Shown: positions 55,597 through 64,000, counted from the stretch's first letter. The stretch: 64,000 bases of DNA from Neptunicella plasticusilytica (GCF_047922965.1 NZ_CP150481.1:62001-126000), one strand, 5' to 3'. Numbers and translations: made by a program. The notes: generated by a model from the sequence alone, not told the origin.

Positions 55597-56310
55597 ATGC
55601 CTGACTTTCACAACATTAATCAAGATGGGATAACCATTCTGTTTGACGCACAATTGTTGCCCAATCCGGACAAAGCGCTGTTTGATCCGCAATACTGGCG
55701 TACGCAGGGTCTGTTGAGCGGAGGAGCCAAAGGACGCGGCACGACGTATTTTTTCCGTTATCAGCAACTGGACATGGTATTACGCCATTACCGGCGTGGT
55801 GGGTTAATTGGTAAGCTGTTGCAGGATCAGTACTTTTTTACCGGATTGGAGCACACCCGTGCCTGGCAGGAATTTTATTTACTGGCAGATATGCAGCAAG
55901 ACCAATTACCTGCCCCGGTGCCGGTGGCCGCATTAATCGAACGTAGCGGCTTAGCTTATCGGGCCGATTTGATCACCTTGCGAATTCCTGCCAGTGTTGA
56001 TGTGTTTCAGGCCTTATCCGAGCGAGCGTTGACGGAAAACCAATGGATTAGCATTGGTCGCACGATTCGCCAGTTGCATGATCAGCAGATATTTCATCAT
56101 GATTTAAATATTCACAATTTGATGCTGGATCAACAGGATAAAATCTGGATCATTGACTTCGACAAGTGCCGACGCAAAGGCGGCCAAAAATGGAAACAGC
56201 AAAATCTGGACAGATTATTACGTTCTCTACACAAAGAAAAACAGCGGCAATCTTCTTTTTACTGGCAACAGTCAGATTGGGATGGGTTGTTAGCAGGATA
56301 TAATCGTTAA
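55597..56310 (+). CDS. kdkA: 3-deoxy-D-manno-octulosonic acid kinase
   Basis: A 237-residue KdkA/RfaP-type kinase that phosphorylates Kdo of the LPS inner core. The kinase core is visible: GGLIGKLLQDQYFFTG, the catalytic HDLNIHNLMLD (HxD..N, about residue 168) and the metal-binding WIIDFDKCRRK. ATG 55597 is taken as start; a GTG at 55531 would add 22 residues unlike the family. Its upstream gap to the GT9 gene is short. Confidence 0.92.
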   Translation: MPDFHNINQDGITILFDAQLLPNPDKALFDPQYWRTQGLLSGGAKGRGTTYFFRYQQLDMVLRHYRRGGLIGKLLQDQYFFTGLEHTRAWQEFYLLADMQQDQLPAPVPVAALIERSGLAYRADLITLRIPASVDVFQALSERALTENQWISIGRTIRQLHDQQIFHHDLNIHNLMLDQQDKIWIIDFDKCRRKGGQKWKQQNLDRLLRSLHKEKQRQSSFYWQQSDWDGLLAGYNR

Positions 56311-56410
56311 TTGATATAGTTAATAACGCCCTGCAACTAGTTTAGGCAACCTGAAAATCGTTACTATCTAATTTGAGAGAGCATGAACTTCTTAATCACA
56401 GTTATACTTG

Positions 56411-57883
56411 CTATAGATAATAATCAAACTGGGCGTAAAAGACTGAATCCCATTTACGGGGCTGTAGATCGATCTCACTACCGGTAATCGTTGTCCCGAC
56501 TTTTATTAGCCAATTGTTGATTGGAAATTGATAATAACCATTTAATTGAATCAGTTTTTCCTGCTGACCTGCTAATAACGGAGAGGGGCGCACACCATCT
56601 TTATTTAAGTCTGCATAATGTGCAGTGACAGCATAAGCCCCACCTTCTGGGAAATGCTGACTTATGCCGATTGACGTTACGTTAGCATCACTATCGAAAG
56701 TGCTACCGATAGCTCGGCCATAATGACGATACCCAGACTGGTAGAGGCTGTGTTCATAATAACAATTGGTAATGGTTGATTCTGAACCACCGCACACGAC
56801 GTTGGTATCTGCATTTTCGAGGAACACTCGATTCCCCCATAAATGAGTCGACATACCTATCAATAAAGCTTTATCGGTTATTTTGTAATAATCAACGGCA
56901 TCTTCTCCAATTTGTTGAGCATACAAACTAAAAGGCTGATTTAGCAGTTGAAAACTGTAGCGAATATCGTAGCCAGCGAGTTGATTTCCGGCTTTAGTGT
57001 CTAAACTGTCGTCACATTGACTGGCGTTGTTAGCGCACTCTGCTCGAAAGGTTAATACCTTAAACAAATCACTGAAACTGTTCCCTTGGCCATCCCCGCC
57101 CCACATCGCTGTCCAGGACAAGCCAATTTCTAAACCTGAAAGCGGCTGAAAGTTGAACCTGCTAGCCCATAAGCGCGTATTATTAACAACGCGATCATCG
57201 CCAGTTTGACCAATCTGCGCGGTAAAATACCAAGGGCCTAAAAAACTAAGCCATGAATTTTCTGAAACGGTAGCTTGCGAGCGCGACAACGCGATGGAAG
57301 TTACCGGTCTTGCATTGGTAGATAAAATCAGGCTGCTGGCGTTACCTGGTCCCCACCATTGATCTATTGCCCCAAAGCGCAGATTCCAGTCTCCAAATTG
57401 GTAGGCTAAAAAGCTCTGATCCAAGTTTTTCTCGCCACCAGGCTCAAGATTAACCGCTAATTTAGCTGCCCAACGCCCCATAGTGGTATCGCTGATCACA
57501 CTAAAAGCAGCTTTACTGCCTTTTTCACCGGCAAAATCAGTAAAACGGCTTCTATCATTAGCCGCATAAAGCTTTAAGAAACGTTGTGTTTGATTTTTTT
57601 GTTGTTGGCTAAAATAATGTTGTAAACGTCTCACGGCGACTTGTGCTTCGGAGCTTAATTGGTCCATATCGAGTGATGATAATTGAGTATCAATCCCTTT
57701 CCAGGGTACCGGAAAACTGCTTAATGCGACGTCAAGATAGCCTTGTTCAACCAATGTTTGAAGATCTCGGTATAGTAGAGGCTCAGTGGTTCCTATCCAA
57801 GGTGAGGCGTACAATGGTTGTGCCGAAAAGAGCAAGCTAAAAAAAAATATAACGAAGTGTCGGCAATATTTAACTAAATCCAT
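56411..57883 (-). CDS. Wzi-like capsule assembly outer-membrane protein
   Basis: A 490-residue outer-membrane protein of the capsule assembly Wzi family. A signal peptide (to about ASPW, residue 28) precedes an N-terminal helical part (YRDLQTLVEQGYLDVALSSFPVPWKGI) and a barrel of many strands. The conserved FGDWNLRFGAIDQWWGPGNASSLILSTNARPV segment (about 165-200) marks the family. The C-terminal strand ends VFYAQFDYYL. In capsule producers, Wzi anchors polysaccharide at the surface. No wza-wzc genes are in the window. Confidence 0.87.
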   Translation of the reverse strand: MDLVKYCRHFVIFFFSLLFSAQPLYASPWIGTTEPLLYRDLQTLVEQGYLDVALSSFPVPWKGIDTQLSSLDMDQLSSEAQVAVRRLQHYFSQQQKNQTQRFLKLYAANDRSRFTDFAGEKGSKAAFSVISDTTMGRWAAKLAVNLEPGGEKNLDQSFLAYQFGDWNLRFGAIDQWWGPGNASSLILSTNARPVTSIALSRSQATVSENSWLSFLGPWYFTAQIGQTGDDRVVNNTRLWASRFNFQPLSGLEIGLSWTAMWGGDGQGNSFSDLFKVLTFRAECANNASQCDDSLDTKAGNQLAGYDIRYSFQLLNQPFSLYAQQIGEDAVDYYKITDKALLIGMSTHLWGNRVFLENADTNVVCGGSESTITNCYYEHSLYQSGYRHYGRAIGSTFDSDANVTSIGISQHFPEGGAYAVTAHYADLNKDGVRPSPLLAGQQEKLIQLNGYYQFPINNWLIKVGTTITGSEIDLQPRKWDSVFYAQFDYYL

Positions 57884-58140
57884 AGGATGAAGCGTGTCCA
57901 AATAAAAATGATAGGTAAATGTGTTGATTATTCTAACATTACAAAGTGATAGAAAGGCGTTAATTTATGTGATTCATTGATATACCTCTTAGTAGAACCC
58001 TCAGTTCATTTAATAAAAATGTATTATATTATTCATATTAATTTCATTGTGCGATGAAACACACATCAAATTTTGCTATTTTCCTCACTAGATAAATTAA
58101 CAGCGTCTCCTATAGAGCTTGTATGGGTTAGGTAATATCG

Positions 58141-59181
58141 TTGAAAAAATTCTTATTTTATATTTCGCAGAATTATAGTTTTGCCATGTTACGCCCAATT
58201 CAGGAAATATTGCTCGCCAGGGGTGATCGAGTGTGTTGGTTTTTTGAGGGCGATAAGGTTACCAGAAGCTACCTCAAACAAAATGAAGAACTGATTGAAA
58301 CGGCAGAACAAATTTTTAGTTATCAGCCTGATGCCGTGCTCGCTCCGGCAAACAGTATTCCAAGCTTTTTGCCGGGATTAAAGGTCGCGGTATTTCACGG
58401 TTTTGATGCAGGTAAGGTGGATAGAAAGGGCAACAACGATCATTTCAAAATTAGAGGATGTTTTGACCTGTATTGCACACAAGGGCCAAGCACCACTAAG
58501 GAATTCAAAGCATTACAAGCTGAATACCAATACTTTAATGTAATTGAGACAGGTTGGCCTGCATTGGATAAATTATTTTTACCCAATGAAGAAGTGCCAC
58601 AAAATGATAGACCAGTTATTTTTCTGGGGTCGACATTCAGTAAGCGTTTGACTCAGGCGAAAAATATCTTTCCGCAAGTGAAACGTTTGAGTGAAACGAT
58701 GAACTGGAAATGGATTGTATCATTGCACCCTAAATCGGATCCCGACGTCATTTCCATGTATCAGGAAATACAAAGTGATAATTTGGTCTATGTTGAAACA
58801 GACGATATGCTGCCGATACTGCAAGAAGCCGATATTATGGTCGGTGATACATCTTCTGCATTAACCATGTTTATTGTCCAAAATAAACCCGTCGTTACGG
58901 TTAATAACATCGATCCTAAGCCATATTTGCTCAACATTACTGATGTGAATGAATTGGAACAGGCTATAAAAGCAGCGTTAACTCGCCCGGGCAGTTTGAT
59001 GCGCGAAATTACTAACTATATTGATGATACACATCCGTATATGGACGGTTTGTCAGCCAGCCGGGTGGTGACTGCAATAGATAATGTATTGGCAGGGCAA
59101 TATCCGCTTAAAACAAAAAAACCGTTAAATTTTTTAAGAAACCTCAAATTTCGTCAACGTTTGGGCTACTGGAAACTTTAG
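58141..59181 (+). CDS. CDP-glycerol glycerophosphotransferase-like glycosyltransferase
   Basis: A 346-residue protein resembling the CDP-glycerol glycerophosphotransferase (TagB/TagF) fold. Relevant pieces are the N-terminal FLFYISQNYSFAMLRPIQEILL, VAVFHGFDAGKVDRKGNNDHFKIRGCFD, CTQGPSTTKEF, and the C-terminal donor site WIVSLHPKSD with DIMVGDTSSALTMFIVQNKPVV. It starts with TTG behind AGGT, and the preceding 250 bp are AT-rich. It probably modifies a surface polysaccharide; the acceptor is unknown. Divergent from wzi, upstream of coaD. Confidence 0.82.
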   Translation: MKKFLFYISQNYSFAMLRPIQEILLARGDRVCWFFEGDKVTRSYLKQNEELIETAEQIFSYQPDAVLAPANSIPSFLPGLKVAVFHGFDAGKVDRKGNNDHFKIRGCFDLYCTQGPSTTKEFKALQAEYQYFNVIETGWPALDKLFLPNEEVPQNDRPVIFLGSTFSKRLTQAKNIFPQVKRLSETMNWKWIVSLHPKSDPDVISMYQEIQSDNLVYVETDDMLPILQEADIMVGDTSSALTMFIVQNKPVVTVNNIDPKPYLLNITDVNELEQAIKAALTRPGSLMREITNYIDDTHPYMDGLSASRVVTAIDNVLAGQYPLKTKKPLNFLRNLKFRQRLGYWKL

Positions 59182-59226
59182 TAATGCTACGTTAAGCTTG
59201 CGCGCAAAATAACAGGCGAGAAGACT

Positions 59227-59709
59227 ATGCATACCAAAGCGGTTTATCCCGGTACTTTTGATCCCATTACTAATGGTCATATCGATTTAATCGAGCGTGC
59301 GGCCAATATGTTTGCTCATATTACCGTGGGGATAGCGTCCAACCCGAGTAAAAAGCCGTTGTTCAGTCTTGAGAAGCGGGTAGCACTGGCGCAGCAGGTC
59401 ACTGCACATCTGGATAATGTAGACGTAGTTGGTTTTACCGGCTTGCTGGTTAATTTTGCCAAGCAGCGTGAGGCAACGGTACTGATCCGTGGATTGCGCG
59501 CGGTGTCGGATTTTGAATATGAATTCCAGCTGGCCAATATGAATCGTCGTCTCAGCCCCGAACTGGAAAGCGTGTTTTTAACCCCTTCAGAAGAAAATGC
59601 CTTTATCTCTTCCACGTTAGTGAAAGAGGTCGCTCTACATAAAGGGGATGTCAGCGGTTTTTGTCATCCTATTATCGAGGCGGCATTGCAGGCTAAATTC
59701 GCCGATTAA
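59227..59709 (+). CDS. coaD: phosphopantetheine adenylyltransferase
   Basis: A 160-residue CoaD, the fourth step of CoA synthesis from pantothenate. Nucleotidyltransferase motifs PGTFDPITNGHIDLIERA (T/HxGH) and ISSTLVKEVA (ISSTxVR-like) are in place, with RGLRAVSDFEYEFQLANMNR between. Its stop codon shares a TTAA with mutM (4-nt overlap). The coaD-mutM-rpmGB-radC block is conserved in gammaproteobacteria. Confidence 0.98.
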   Translation: MHTKAVYPGTFDPITNGHIDLIERAANMFAHITVGIASNPSKKPLFSLEKRVALAQQVTAHLDNVDVVGFTGLLVNFAKQREATVLIRGLRAVSDFEYEFQLANMNRRLSPELESVFLTPSEENAFISSTLVKEVALHKGDVSGFCHPIIEAALQAKFAD

Positions 59710-60524
59710 CGCTGGCAAGCCGGACAATAGAAGCTATTACGCTGGCCGATAGTAATTGACTCAATCAGCGCTGAGCATTGATAACATTTTTGCCCGTTGC
59801 GGCCATAAACCTGCAATTGCTGGGCAAAATAGCCGGGCTTGCCATCGGCCTGGGCAAAATCTTTTAATGTAGTGCCGCCTTGTTGAATCGCTTTGGCCAA
59901 CACGATTTTAATTTGCTCGGTGAGTTGCTGATATTTCTTTTTGCTAACCTTTCCGGCTGCTTTACGTGGATCAATACCAGTAAAAAACAGCGCTTCATTG
60001 GCGTATATATTGCCCACACCTACCACCACTTTGTTATCCATAATAAAGTTTTTGACCGCAACGGATTTTCCCCGCGATAGGTTAAACAAGCGTTGTTGAT
60101 CAAAATCATCTGACAAGGGCTCCGGCCCCAAATGTTTTAGCAGGGCATTATCCTGCTCATTCGAGGTTTGGGGCTGCCATAGACAGGCGCCAAAGCGGCG
60201 CGGATCGTTAAAGCGTAAACAGGCTCCGCTATCCAGTACAATATCAATGTGATCGTGTTTTTGTAGTGGGGTTTTAGCATCAATGACCCGCAGTTTACCC
60301 GACATACCCAAATGCAGAATAATGCTGCCGTTATCCGTATCCAGCAGTAAATATTTGGCTCGCCGACGAATATTATTGATGGTTAACCCGACCGCTTGTT
60401 GAATTTCGATTGGCACCGGCCAACGTAATTGGGGCTGACGGATAATGATCTGGGTGATTTGATGGCCAATCAGATGCGGGCTAATCCCCAGTCTGGACAC
60501 TTCTACTTCAGGTAATTCCGGCAT
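59706..60524 (-). CDS. mutM: formamidopyrimidine-DNA glycosylase
   Basis: A 272-residue Fpg/MutM, which removes 8-oxoguanine and formamidopyrimidines. The catalytic N-terminal PELPEVE (after Met), the conserved Lys in HLGMSGKLRV, the helix-two-turn-helix with VVGVGNIYANEALF, and a four-Cys zinc finger (CYQCSALIES...FYCPAC) are present. Start overlaps the preceding stop by one base (TAATG), so it is coupled to the upstream gene. Confidence 0.98.
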   Translation of the reverse strand: MPELPEVEVSRLGISPHLIGHQITQIIIRQPQLRWPVPIEIQQAVGLTINNIRRRAKYLLLDTDNGSIILHLGMSGKLRVIDAKTPLQKHDHIDIVLDSGACLRFNDPRRFGACLWQPQTSNEQDNALLKHLGPEPLSDDFDQQRLFNLSRGKSVAVKNFIMDNKVVVGVGNIYANEALFFTGIDPRKAAGKVSKKKYQQLTEQIKIVLAKAIQQGGTTLKDFAQADGKPGYFAQQLQVYGRNGQKCYQCSALIESITIGQRNSFYCPACQR

Positions 60525-60985
60525 TATTGAATCTCTTCAGGAATAAAGTCAGACAGCGAATGCTGAGTTAACAAATACAGCTGTTGCTGATGCTGAACCA
60601 GTATATCGTTACCTTGAGGAAGCAATTTATAAACTGAACCCTGCTCTTGTCCGGCTAACCAGAGAGTTACAATATAAGGCTGTGCAAGTTGGCCGCTCAT
60701 CGGTTTGGCAACTATGGCCTGTTGCCAGTGACTAGCGATATCGTTGAGTTGGCTTTCATCCATATCCAGTACCGGAACTGATCGCCAGCCCCGACCAATA
60801 CGTTCGATTTTATGGGTGCCGTAATCAATCGCCATGATTTCACTGGATTCAGGCAACAATAATTGGCTTTGGGACTGCTCTTCATTTTGCAACAATATAC
60901 GGTTTGAAGTGCTAAACAGCAGAATCATAAACAAGCAGGCGAAAATCAGCACATTGTTCCAACCCCGTCGCGATAATCGAATCAT
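60524..60985 (-). CDS. small single-pass membrane protein upstream of mutM, unknown
   Basis: A 153-residue protein with one membrane segment (NNVLIFACLFMILLFSTSNRI, about 9-29) and a periplasmic domain rich in Gln (EQSQSQLLLPESSEIMAIDYG ... HWQQAIVAK ... LWLAGQEQGSVYKLLPQGNDILVQHQQQLYLL). Family not recognised; similar-sized hypothetical proteins beside mutM are known. The ATG at 60985 has GGAG upstream, while the frame extends 38 codons further without support. The rpmB-rpmG terminator lies just upstream, so it needs its own promoter or read-through. Confidence 0.7.
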   Translation of the reverse strand: MIRLSRRGWNNVLIFACLFMILLFSTSNRILLQNEEQSQSQLLLPESSEIMAIDYGTHKIERIGRGWRSVPVLDMDESQLNDIASHWQQAIVAKPMSGQLAQPYIVTLWLAGQEQGSVYKLLPQGNDILVQHQQQLYLLTQHSLSDFIPEEIQ

Positions 60986-61048
60986 GGCATGCTCCAAATC
61001 AAAATCAGGAAGACAGTGTAACGGGAATTTTAGAAAAGGCATAAACGC

Positions 61049-61075
61049 AAAAAACCCGGCTAAAAAACCGGGTTT
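61049..61075 (-). terminator. terminator of rpmB-rpmG
   Basis: On the minus strand, AAACCCGG, loop TTTTTTAG, CCGGGTTT, then a T-run. It lies about 25 nt after the rpmG stop. Confidence 0.88.
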
Positions 61076-61099
61076 CTCGGGAGACAAAAAGCAAGTCAA

Positions 61100-61255
61100 T
61101 TACTTGATTTTTGCTTCCTTGAACAGAACGTGCTGACGAATTTTAGGATCAAACTTTTTGATCTCCATTTTGCCAGGCATATTACGTTTGTTTTTGTCTG
61201 TGGTATAGAAAAAGCCTGTACCAGCAGTAGATAGCAATTTAATTTTATCACGCAT
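61100..61255 (-). CDS. rpmG: 50S ribosomal protein L33
   Basis: A 51-residue L33 read directly from the sequence: MRDKIKLLSTAGTGFFYTTD, then KNKRNMPGKMEIKKFDPKIR, then QHVLFKEAKIK. It is the cysteine-free form that does not bind zinc. It lies 11 nt after rpmB, the usual rpmB-rpmG operon. Confidence 0.97.
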   Translation of the reverse strand: MRDKIKLLSTAGTGFFYTTDKNKRNMPGKMEIKKFDPKIRQHVLFKEAKIK

Positions 61256-61266
61256 CGGTGGATTCC

Positions 61267-61503
61267 TTAAATTTTCTCGCCGCGGGCACGCATATCAGCT
61301 AATACTGAATCAATGCCATTCTTATCGATAATACGCATACCTTTAGGGGTAAGGCGCAATTTTACAAAGCGATTTTCGCTTTCAACCCAAAAACGGTGGT
61401 TTTGCAGGTTTGGTAAAAAACGGCGACGAGTCGCGTTTCTGGCGTGTGAGCGGTTGTTACCGACCGCAGGACGCTTACCTGTTACTTGACATACTCTGGA
61501 CAT
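61267..61503 (-). CDS. rpmB: 50S ribosomal protein L28
   Basis: A 78-residue L28: MSRVCQVTGKRPAVGNNRSH and then RFLPNLQNHRFWVESENRFVK follow the family pattern. The ATG at 61503 has GGAG 6 nt upstream; an earlier in-frame start four codons upstream is unlikely. It has a promoter at 61588-61616 and precedes rpmG. Confidence 0.98.
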   Translation of the reverse strand: MSRVCQVTGKRPAVGNNRSHARNATRRRFLPNLQNHRFWVESENRFVKLRLTPKGMRIIDKNGIDSVLADMRARGEKI

Positions 61504-61587
61504 TATTGTCTCCAATTACTTAAATACTGCTTCAACACGTCATCTGCACGCGTCGACAAATTTCACGCTAGTGACAAGAGGGCGCAT

Positions 61588-61616
61588 TTTATACAGTAAT
61601 CACCCCGCCAGATCAA
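61588..61616 (-). promoter_or_regulatory. rpmB-rpmG promoter
   Basis: On the minus strand, TTGATC (61616-61611), 17 bp, TATAAA (61593-61588), then a GC-rich discriminator ATGCGCCC. It gives a leader of about 75 nt, in line with a growth-controlled ribosomal protein operon. Confidence 0.75.
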
Positions 61617-61641
61617 GTTTTTTCCATTTTAATATTGGTCG

Positions 61642-62397
61642 TTAACGTGACTTTAGCATTCTCACTCTGCGTTTATTTTCTTTGCTATTTTTTAACCAGA
61701 ACCGTAGCTGTAACCAAATTTTCTTAAAATGTCTTTTCGATGCTTCTCGACGAGTAGCAATGCGATCAATCTCACTACCAAAAGCTTCTTTAGCGACTAT
61801 GACGTAAGGTAATAAACCAAATACTTGCAGATCTGCTTCCCACCAGTGCTGAATATCTACATCAACAGGCCTTCCAAATTGTTCAGATTTTGCCAACAAC
61901 TTCTTGGCACCGGAAAAGCTAACGAGTTGTGCGCATGTCTGCGAAGGCAATTTGTTATATGTCACCAATTGCATATCTGCAATTGATTGGCTATGGATCG
62001 GATAGCGTGAGCGTCGATGTCCAGCCAATTTAATATAATCCCAATTGCGATGAGTCTTTTTAGCAATATCAATGGCTTTTGCTAAATCACCAGTCAAGGA
62101 AAAATCGTCTTCCAGAATGACAGCGAAACTGAGTTGCTCATCGACTATTTTCTGCCAAGCTTTACGATGACTTAAATAGCACCCTATCTCACCGTTATTA
62201 AGATTCTTATGATAGGTATCATGGTTCAATTTTACATTGTAATGAGGGAGTGGGCCGCTTTCCACAAAGGTATGACCGTTGACTGCTTCTATTCGCTCAA
62301 ATTGAATTCCGATTTTTTTCAAGCTATCACTGGAATGAGCCAGACGGTCAGTTGAATGGGCGAGGTTAATTAGCAATGTCTTGTAATGGTTGTTCAC
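61642..62397 (-). CDS. glycosyltransferase family 25 protein (LPS galactosyltransferase-like)
   Basis: A 251-residue GT25 protein. LLINLAHSTDRLAHSSDSLKKIGIQFERIEAVNG at the start, GEIGCYLSHRKAWQKIVDE near residue 71 and the donor-site LEDDFSL near 98 match LgtB/Lex1-type LPS galactosyltransferases. The last third is basic. It starts with GTG and has no clear Shine-Dalgarno. It lies between rpmB and a GT2 gene, where related genomes usually have only radC. Confidence 0.85.
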   Translation of the reverse strand: MNNHYKTLLINLAHSTDRLAHSSDSLKKIGIQFERIEAVNGHTFVESGPLPHYNVKLNHDTYHKNLNNGEIGCYLSHRKAWQKIVDEQLSFAVILEDDFSLTGDLAKAIDIAKKTHRNWDYIKLAGHRRSRYPIHSQSIADMQLVTYNKLPSQTCAQLVSFSGAKKLLAKSEQFGRPVDVDIQHWWEADLQVFGLLPYVIVAKEAFGSEIDRIATRREASKRHFKKIWLQLRFWLKNSKENKRRVRMLKSR

Positions 62398-62598
62398 AAA
62401 ATATCAACTTTCTTAGTTACCACTGTGTAATTAACTCCTTGATACCACAACTGTAGTTTGATCCGATATTTGTTACTAATGACAAGCTAATAGTAGAACC
62501 TATCAAACATAAGTACTACGGGTATTGTATCAACCCACTCCTCGCAAATAAAACGAGATTCGAGCCATCAATAACAAAATGTTCCTATCACTAACTAT

Positions 62599-63435
62599 TT
62601 ATCCGGCATGTCTGAAATGTAGTTGATCCTGCTCTATCCCAAAAGGCGTATGGGTTAGATGCTGTTGACGGGTATATTGTCTGATCTCCCGATTATATCG
62701 TAGCATCTCTGGTGTAACGTAACTTCTGGCATGATCAAGGTGTAAACAGATTGCCGAGTAACGGATTTGTTTTGACTGAAGTCCGGCGTTAAACAGACGT
62801 TCACCCAATTCACGATCTTCACCGCCGTACTGCATTCTCTCGTCAAAACCGTTTGCAGCGATTATATCGCTACGCCAACCGGATGCATTATGACCATTCC
62901 AGCTGGCATTGGCCGGTGTTAATCTATTTAGCCACTGTTGTTGCCATCCTGTTGCAGTTAATTTCATTAGTTTATGGGATTTCTTCAAACCTCTTTCCAG
63001 CAACCAGTCGGGTTCAAAAACAACCCCGCTAGAAATAGCATGTTTATCAATGGCTAAACTGATATTCATTGGTAGCTTGAAGTAGCCACCAGATAGGAAA
63101 TAACCTTTCTGTGCTTGTTTTACGTGTACTTCAACAAAATCATGACGAGGGATACAATCTCCGTCAGTAAATAACAGATAGTCACCGCTGCTGGCCTGAA
63201 TGGCCTTGTTTAAAATACGGGTTTTCTGAAATCCCTCATCCGGTTGCCATACATGAATGATTTCGCGGCCTGTCGTCAGTCGCATCTGGTTAATACGCTG
63301 TCGGGTGTCGTTGCCGGAGCCGTCATCGGCTACGATAATTTCAAACTCGGAATAACTCTGGTAGTGGAATCCCCATAATACTTTTTCTAACCAGTCGGGT
63401 GAATTGTAGGTAGTAAAAATCACTGAAATTTTCAT
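62599..63435 (-). CDS. glycosyltransferase family 2 protein
   Basis: A 278-residue GT-A enzyme. VIFTTYNSPDWLEKVLWGF, VADDGSGNDT (donor Asp), LFTDGDCIPRHDF (DGD metal motif near residue 91) and GGEDRELGERLFNAG near the C-terminus resemble GT2 transferases with a galactosyltransferase-like C-terminus. It probably extends LPS outer core or capsule; the sugar is unknown. It is separated from the GT25 gene by about 200 nt without a gene and lies next to radC. Confidence 0.87.
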   Translation of the reverse strand: MKISVIFTTYNSPDWLEKVLWGFHYQSYSEFEIIVADDGSGNDTRQRINQMRLTTGREIIHVWQPDEGFQKTRILNKAIQASSGDYLLFTDGDCIPRHDFVEVHVKQAQKGYFLSGGYFKLPMNISLAIDKHAISSGVVFEPDWLLERGLKKSHKLMKLTATGWQQQWLNRLTPANASWNGHNASGWRSDIIAANGFDERMQYGGEDRELGERLFNAGLQSKQIRYSAICLHLDHARSYVTPEMLRYNREIRQYTRQQHLTHTPFGIEQDQLHFRHAG

Positions 63436-63534
63436 ATGGATACAGTCGGCAGCCTAAATTGACAGCAGTTTAGGCAGAGATGATTGACAGATTAATGACG
63501 TTAGAATGACGTTTTTGTGAGCTTTGAATGTGCG

Positions 63535-64000
63535 CTAGATTAAGCCTCGTTCGGCAAATGAAACGGCATTACTATCACCGATGACAAAATGATCCAGCAC
63601 GCGAATATCCACTAATGTCATGGCATCAATAATACGACGGGTAATTTGTTTATCGGCCTGACTGGGTTCGGCAATCCCGGAGGGGTGATTGTGGGCCAAA
63701 ATAACCGCTGCGGCGTTTTTATCCAGTGCCAGTTTAACCAATACTCTGGGATATACGGCGGCAGCATCAATAGTGCCGTAAAATACGGGTTTGAATTCAA
63801 TGACCTGATGTTGGCTATCGAGCATTAACATCGCGAATACTTCATTCGGTTCATCCCGTAATTGGCTGATCAAATAGTTCCGGGTTTGAGATGCGCTAGT
63901 TAGTGCCGTCCCTTTTTGCAGTTGTTCGGCAAAACAACGGCGTGACATCTCCAACACGGCTTGCAACTGAGCATACTTAGCCGAACCCAGTCCCTTGTGC
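63535..64000 (-). CDS. radC: RadC family JAB-domain protein (5' end outside window)
   Basis: The C-terminal part of RadC. From the window edge the frame reads HKGLGSAKYAQLQAVLEMSR, the helix-hairpin-helix region, then the MPN/JAB domain with the JAMM metal motif in AHNHPSGIAEPSQADKQIT. The stop is at 63535. Despite the name, a DNA-repair role is doubtful and the substrate is unknown. The radC/rpmB-rpmG neighbourhood is conserved, here split by two glycosyltransferase genes. Confidence 0.95.
   Translation of the reverse strand, partial: HKGLGSAKYAQLQAVLEMSRRCFAEQLQKGTALTSASQTRNYLISQLRDEPNEVFAMLMLDSQHQVIEFKPVFYGTIDAAAVYPRVLVKLALDKNAAAVILAHNHPSGIAEPSQADKQITRRIIDAMTLVDIRVLDHFVIGDSNAVSFAERGLI

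Overview
The window looks like the chromosome of a free-living, aerobic, flagellated Gram-negative gammaproteobacterium, most likely in or near Alteromonadales. This rests on the 16S sequence, an rrn operon with tRNA-Ile(GAT) and tRNA-Ala(TGC) in the spacer, gammaproteobacterial gene blocks (kbl-tdh-glpE-glpG, yheSTUV, bioH-comF-nfuA, greB/tex, lexA/plsB/ubiCA, radC-rpmBG-mutM-coaD), and a caa3-type cytochrome oxidase cluster. Genus was not determined. No integrated phage, CRISPR array or complete insertion sequence was found.

Layout. 1-1019: 3' end of aroE convergent with yrdA. 1127-6977: a complete rrn operon with two tandem promoters, boxA elements, processing stems and a terminator. It sits beside yrdA/aroE, as rrnD does in E. 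coli. 6978-8916: a gene-free rrn-distal segment, then a CBS-domain protein, a small secreted protein and a GNAT acetyltransferase. 9029-11302: aroQ-accB-accC (dehydroquinase and acetyl-CoA carboxylase). 11542-16473: yheS-TIGR02444-yheT-yheU, the zinc-ribbon yheV and an FNT-type channel. 16520-21984: slyX, a WD40 lipoprotein, the lipoprotein isomerase fkpA, greB and tex. 22014-25989: a SprA-like putative metalloprotease with a small flagellar-rod-like protein, then bioH, comF, nfuA and a small membrane protein. 25952-28397: a MATE exporter and a secreted polysaccharide deacetylase.

28409-36713 is the terminal-oxidase cluster. It reads coxB (with fused cytochrome c), coxA, ctaG, coxC, SURF1, a SCO-like CxxxC protein, ctaA, ctaB and SCO on the minus strand, with a tiny DUF2909 gene in antisense. 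It supplies the oxidase subunits plus heme A synthesis and copper-insertion factors. 37015-44710 carries lexA with its own SOS operator, plsB, ubiA and ubiC, interrupted by three periplasmic solute-binding-protein genes and a 233-bp MITE-like inverted-repeat element. 44809-48608 holds a FliL-like protein and kbl-tdh-glpE-glpG (threonine catabolism, sulfurtransferase, rhomboid protease).

48720-52809 is a tight three-gene unit: a PstS-like periplasmic protein, an outer-membrane barrel and a membrane GGDEF-EAL protein. This is the best candidate here for a poorly described signalling system. 53139-64000 is a cell-surface region in which waaA, a GT9 heptosyltransferase, kdkA, a Wzi-like capsule protein, a CDP-glycerol-transferase-like protein, and GT25 and GT2 transferases lie around the conserved coaD, mutM, rpmG, rpmB and radC genes.
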